From Blastomyces gilchristii SLH14081 (Eukaryota > Ascomycota > Eurotiomycetes > Onygenales > Ajellomycetaceae): a stretch of 64,000 nucleotides of DNA. Position 1 is the stretch's first letter, and each line of letters opens with the position of its first letter. A program made the translations under genes and the position numbers. The notes below the pieces were generated by a model. The model did not search any database. It worked only from the letters and a program-made list of their open reading frames with translations, and was not told the origin of the DNA. Of the stretch, positions 61,808-64,000 are shown piece by piece. The stretch spans positions 595,970-659,969 of the forward strand of contig NW_003101674.1 in the NCBI RefSeq assembly GCF_000003855.2. The letters are read 5' to 3'.

Positions 61808-62022
61808 TAAACTGATTAATAGAATTATAAATTGCATATTTAATTTTATTTAATTTAATTTTATACATTTCTTGATATAAATTCTACTGAGATTAATTAT
61901 TAAAAAAACATGTAAAGTAATTATTAATCAGATTTTGAAATGAAATTATAACTTAAAAAAATTAAAAAAGTAATTTTATTTAATTTTATTTAATTTTATT
62001 TTCAACATAAAGTCACTATTTA
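61808..62022 (+). mobile_element. hAT-type MITE fragment, heavily mutated (copy I)
   Basis: Starts TAAACTGATTAATAG, the mutated TAGACTGGCCGC end, and follows the MITE sequence to the CACTATTT segment, then breaks off. More degraded than any other copy, including many extra C to T changes. Confidence 0.7.
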
Positions 62023-62044
62023 ATAAAGGTGATATTATAGAGTA

Positions 62045-62186
62045 TAGACTGACTTTGTAACTATATCTAAGATTAGAATCAGAATATTTAATAGTCTTAT
62101 TATTAATTTAATTAATCTTATTATATAGTTTTAAGATTAGATAGTAGTTTTATACTGTCTTAGTAAGACTTACTATCTACTCTTAT
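62045..62186 (-). mobile_element. hAT-type MITE fragment (copy J)
   Basis: Starts TAGACTGACTTTG and runs ~142 bp through the reverse-orientation MITE end up to CTACTCTTAT, where copy K begins. Confidence 0.75.
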
Positions 62187-62692
62187 TAGACTGGCCGCTG
62201 AGATCATGAATTTCACATTTGATCTCATTTGATCTGGTCTCATACATTTCTTGGTGTGAATTCTGCTGAGACTGACTATTAAAAAAATATGTAAAGTGAC
62301 TATATATCAGATCTTAAAATGAAATCATGACTTGAAAAAAATGAGAAAGTAATCTCATTTGATCTCATTTAGTCTCATTCTTGATATAAAGTTACTATTT
62401 TTAGACATTTTAAGGTTTTTTTTAGACTATTTTTAATTTTTTAAAAAGTAACACTTTTTAGTAATGCTTAAATGAGATTTAAAGTCATTTAAAGCAATAA
62501 AAATAATTTAAATTGAGAAGTGGAAATCATAATCTCATTTGAAAAATGTGATAAGAGTAGACAGTAAGTCTCACTGAGACAGTATGAAACTACTATCTAA
62601 TGTTAAAACCATGCAATGAGATCAGTCAAATTGATAATAAGACTATTAAAAAATCTAGTTCTAGTCTCAGACATGATCACACAGTCAGTCTA
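62187..62692 (+). mobile_element. hAT-type MITE, copy K
   Basis: 506 bp from TAGACTGGCCGCTGAG to CAGTCAGTCTA. The left flank is ACTCTTAT (inside MITE J) and the right flank TTTCTATC (LINE), so no duplication is visible; the right part of MITE J and the LINE start have been lost or rearranged. Confidence 0.85.
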
Positions 62693-64000
62693 TTTCTATC
62701 TCAAAAGTCAGAGATAAAGTCAAGAGTAGTGATCTATGAAAGAAAGAGATCAAGATATCAATTTAATCTAAGATTTAATATTATGTCTGACTCTGATATT
62801 CTGATGAGTGATATTATAGATAAAGAAAATGAGTTTCATACTATACAGCTTATAAATATCTATAATGAAAAGTCATTGAAGGAAAATAACAATATCTGAA
62901 CAATTGATAGAGAATTTTTAAACATAACTTCATCAAGAAACTCTATAATTGCAGAAGATTTCAATGCACATCATCTCTGATGAAATTCAGAATGCAAGAG
63001 AGCAGTGAGAGCTGATAATCTGATTGAATGAACCTTTGAGCATTCAATAGATTTGATTAATAAGTCTGATCAACAAACATTCTTTAGAAAAGATATGAAA
63101 CAGAAATCTATTATAGATCTAATCTTTATATTACAAAATCTAATGAAAAAAAGACTTATAAACTGATTTATTGATTCAAATGAGACATCAGAATCAGATC
63201 ATGAGATTATTCAATTTAATATTGAACTGAGTGAAAAATAAATGAGTGAAAATCCTCTTCTCTCTAATCAGTTTAACTTTGAAAAAGCTGATTGAAAAGC
63301 AGTTGAAGAAAGCATAAAACTGTTAAAATCTGAAAGACAGAGTGAGCTATATTGAAATTCTGGTCAAGATATCTCAAATGAAATGCTTAAGAATAGAGTG
63401 AAGCTCATTACATCTATTATTCTAACAAGTGTTAGAGATAATATTCTAAAGAGAAAATCTTCTAAGTATTCAAAACCTTGATGAAATAAGAATATCTCAT
63501 CTAAAAGAAAAGAATTAGCTACTGCTAGAAGAGATTGAAAGAATGATATAATATCTGATAAAGAGTTCAAAGCTGTCAGAAATGAACATTTTTCAGTTAT
63601 TAAAAGAGCTAAAACAGACTGCTGAAATAAATTTCTTGAAGAAGCATAAGAAAAGGAAGTTTTTAAAGCTTTTAACTATACTAAAACAAGAAGTGTAGCA
63701 AAACTTTCAGTCTTAGAATATGAGTTTCAGAATGAATCATATACAGCAAACTCTTTTGAGAAAAAATATCAAGCTTTCATGAGAATTCTCTTTCAGAACT
63801 CACCAGATTCAGATTCAGATTCAGAGAAAGAGAATATATCACTTCTCAACTACATTAATGAAAATGACTGGGAATGACCTGATCTTACACAAGATGAATT
63901 AGAGTCAGCTATCTTCTCAAGTTCTGTTAAAACTGCTGCAGAGCCTGATTCAATTAATCACTTGATTATTCAAAATACATATTCCTACTTAAAGAATGAA
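62693..64000 (+). pseudogene. Tad/jockey-like LINE, copy 2: endonuclease and RT start, cut by window end
   Basis: Same family as 23885-28983 but on the plus strand. The endonuclease is read from VVIYERKRSRYQFNLRF (about 62720) through INIYNEKSL, the catalytic EDFNAHHL box (about 62950; family form GDFNAHH, with Gly to Glu here), IIDLIF (about 63110) and SDHEII (about 63195). The link to RT (63280-63860) includes the sequence that is the SINE target in copy 1 (ATTGAAAAGCAGTT, 63291-63304, here uninterrupted). The RT begins with DELESAIFSSSVKTAAEPDS at about 63895-63950, the family's PGPDG-type block, and continues beyond the window. Broken by TGA. Confidence 0.82.

Noticed and set aside
1..64000. 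CRISPR arrays, rRNA genes or bacterial-type operons
   Set aside because: No regularly spaced direct repeats with unique spacers, no rRNA-like sequence, and genes have introns; the repeats present are transposons and microsatellites.

Overview
This is a filamentous ascomycete nuclear window. The genes have short GT-AG introns, and the recognisable proteins are a cytosolic Hsp90 ending in MEEVD, a NUC-1/PalcA-type bHLH factor, a septin-like GTPase and an NTF2-RRM protein. The extreme two-compartment base composition and the Eurotiomycete-like proteins suggest Onygenales (Ajellomycetaceae such as Blastomyces or Emmonsia); that placement is inference.

Layout. 1-5.7 kb has ordinary composition and holds one unrecognised cysteine-rich protein gene (828-2156, -), an intact gag-only copia-type ORF (3881-5056, -) and a 12-bp minisatellite. 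5.7-40.5 kb is a very AT-rich block with no host gene that I can find. It is a nest of transposons degraded by a RIP-like process. 40.5-61.1 kb is gene-bearing: palcA/nuc-1-like (-), a small secreted protein (-), a septin-like GTPase (+), hsp90 (+) with heat-shock elements upstream, and an NTF2/RRM/RGG protein (-) with an apparent one-base frameshift. From 61.1 kb to the end the sequence is again AT-rich transposon, and the window ends inside a LINE.

The AT-rich block can be resolved into layers. Several ~505-bp elements start and end with TAGACTG/CAGTCTA, and five or more insertions have 8-bp target duplications. They share their ends with a 6.3-kb element (33899-40203) whose minus strand still reads as the C-terminal and dimerisation region of a hAT transposase, so the short elements look like its MITEs. 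A 7.2-kb chromodomain Gypsy element (11711-18935) lies inside one MITE and carries an extra Cys/His-rich reading frame after pol. A second Gypsy (-), a copia element (-) split by the hAT element and a MITE, and two copies of a Tad/jockey-like LINE make up most of the rest. Two tRNA-derived SINEs end in AAT repeats. The longer one shares about 365 bp of its 3' end with the LINE and has inserted into a copy of that LINE; the second LINE copy at 63.29 kb supplies the empty site.

The mutation pattern is unusual. CpG and CpC/GpG have almost vanished from the old transposons while CpA/TpG remain plentiful, so most coding damage is TGG to TGA or Asp to Asn. This differs from classical Neurospora-type RIP (CpA to TpA). 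The two SINEs keep CpG and GG in their heads, so they probably arrived later or escaped.
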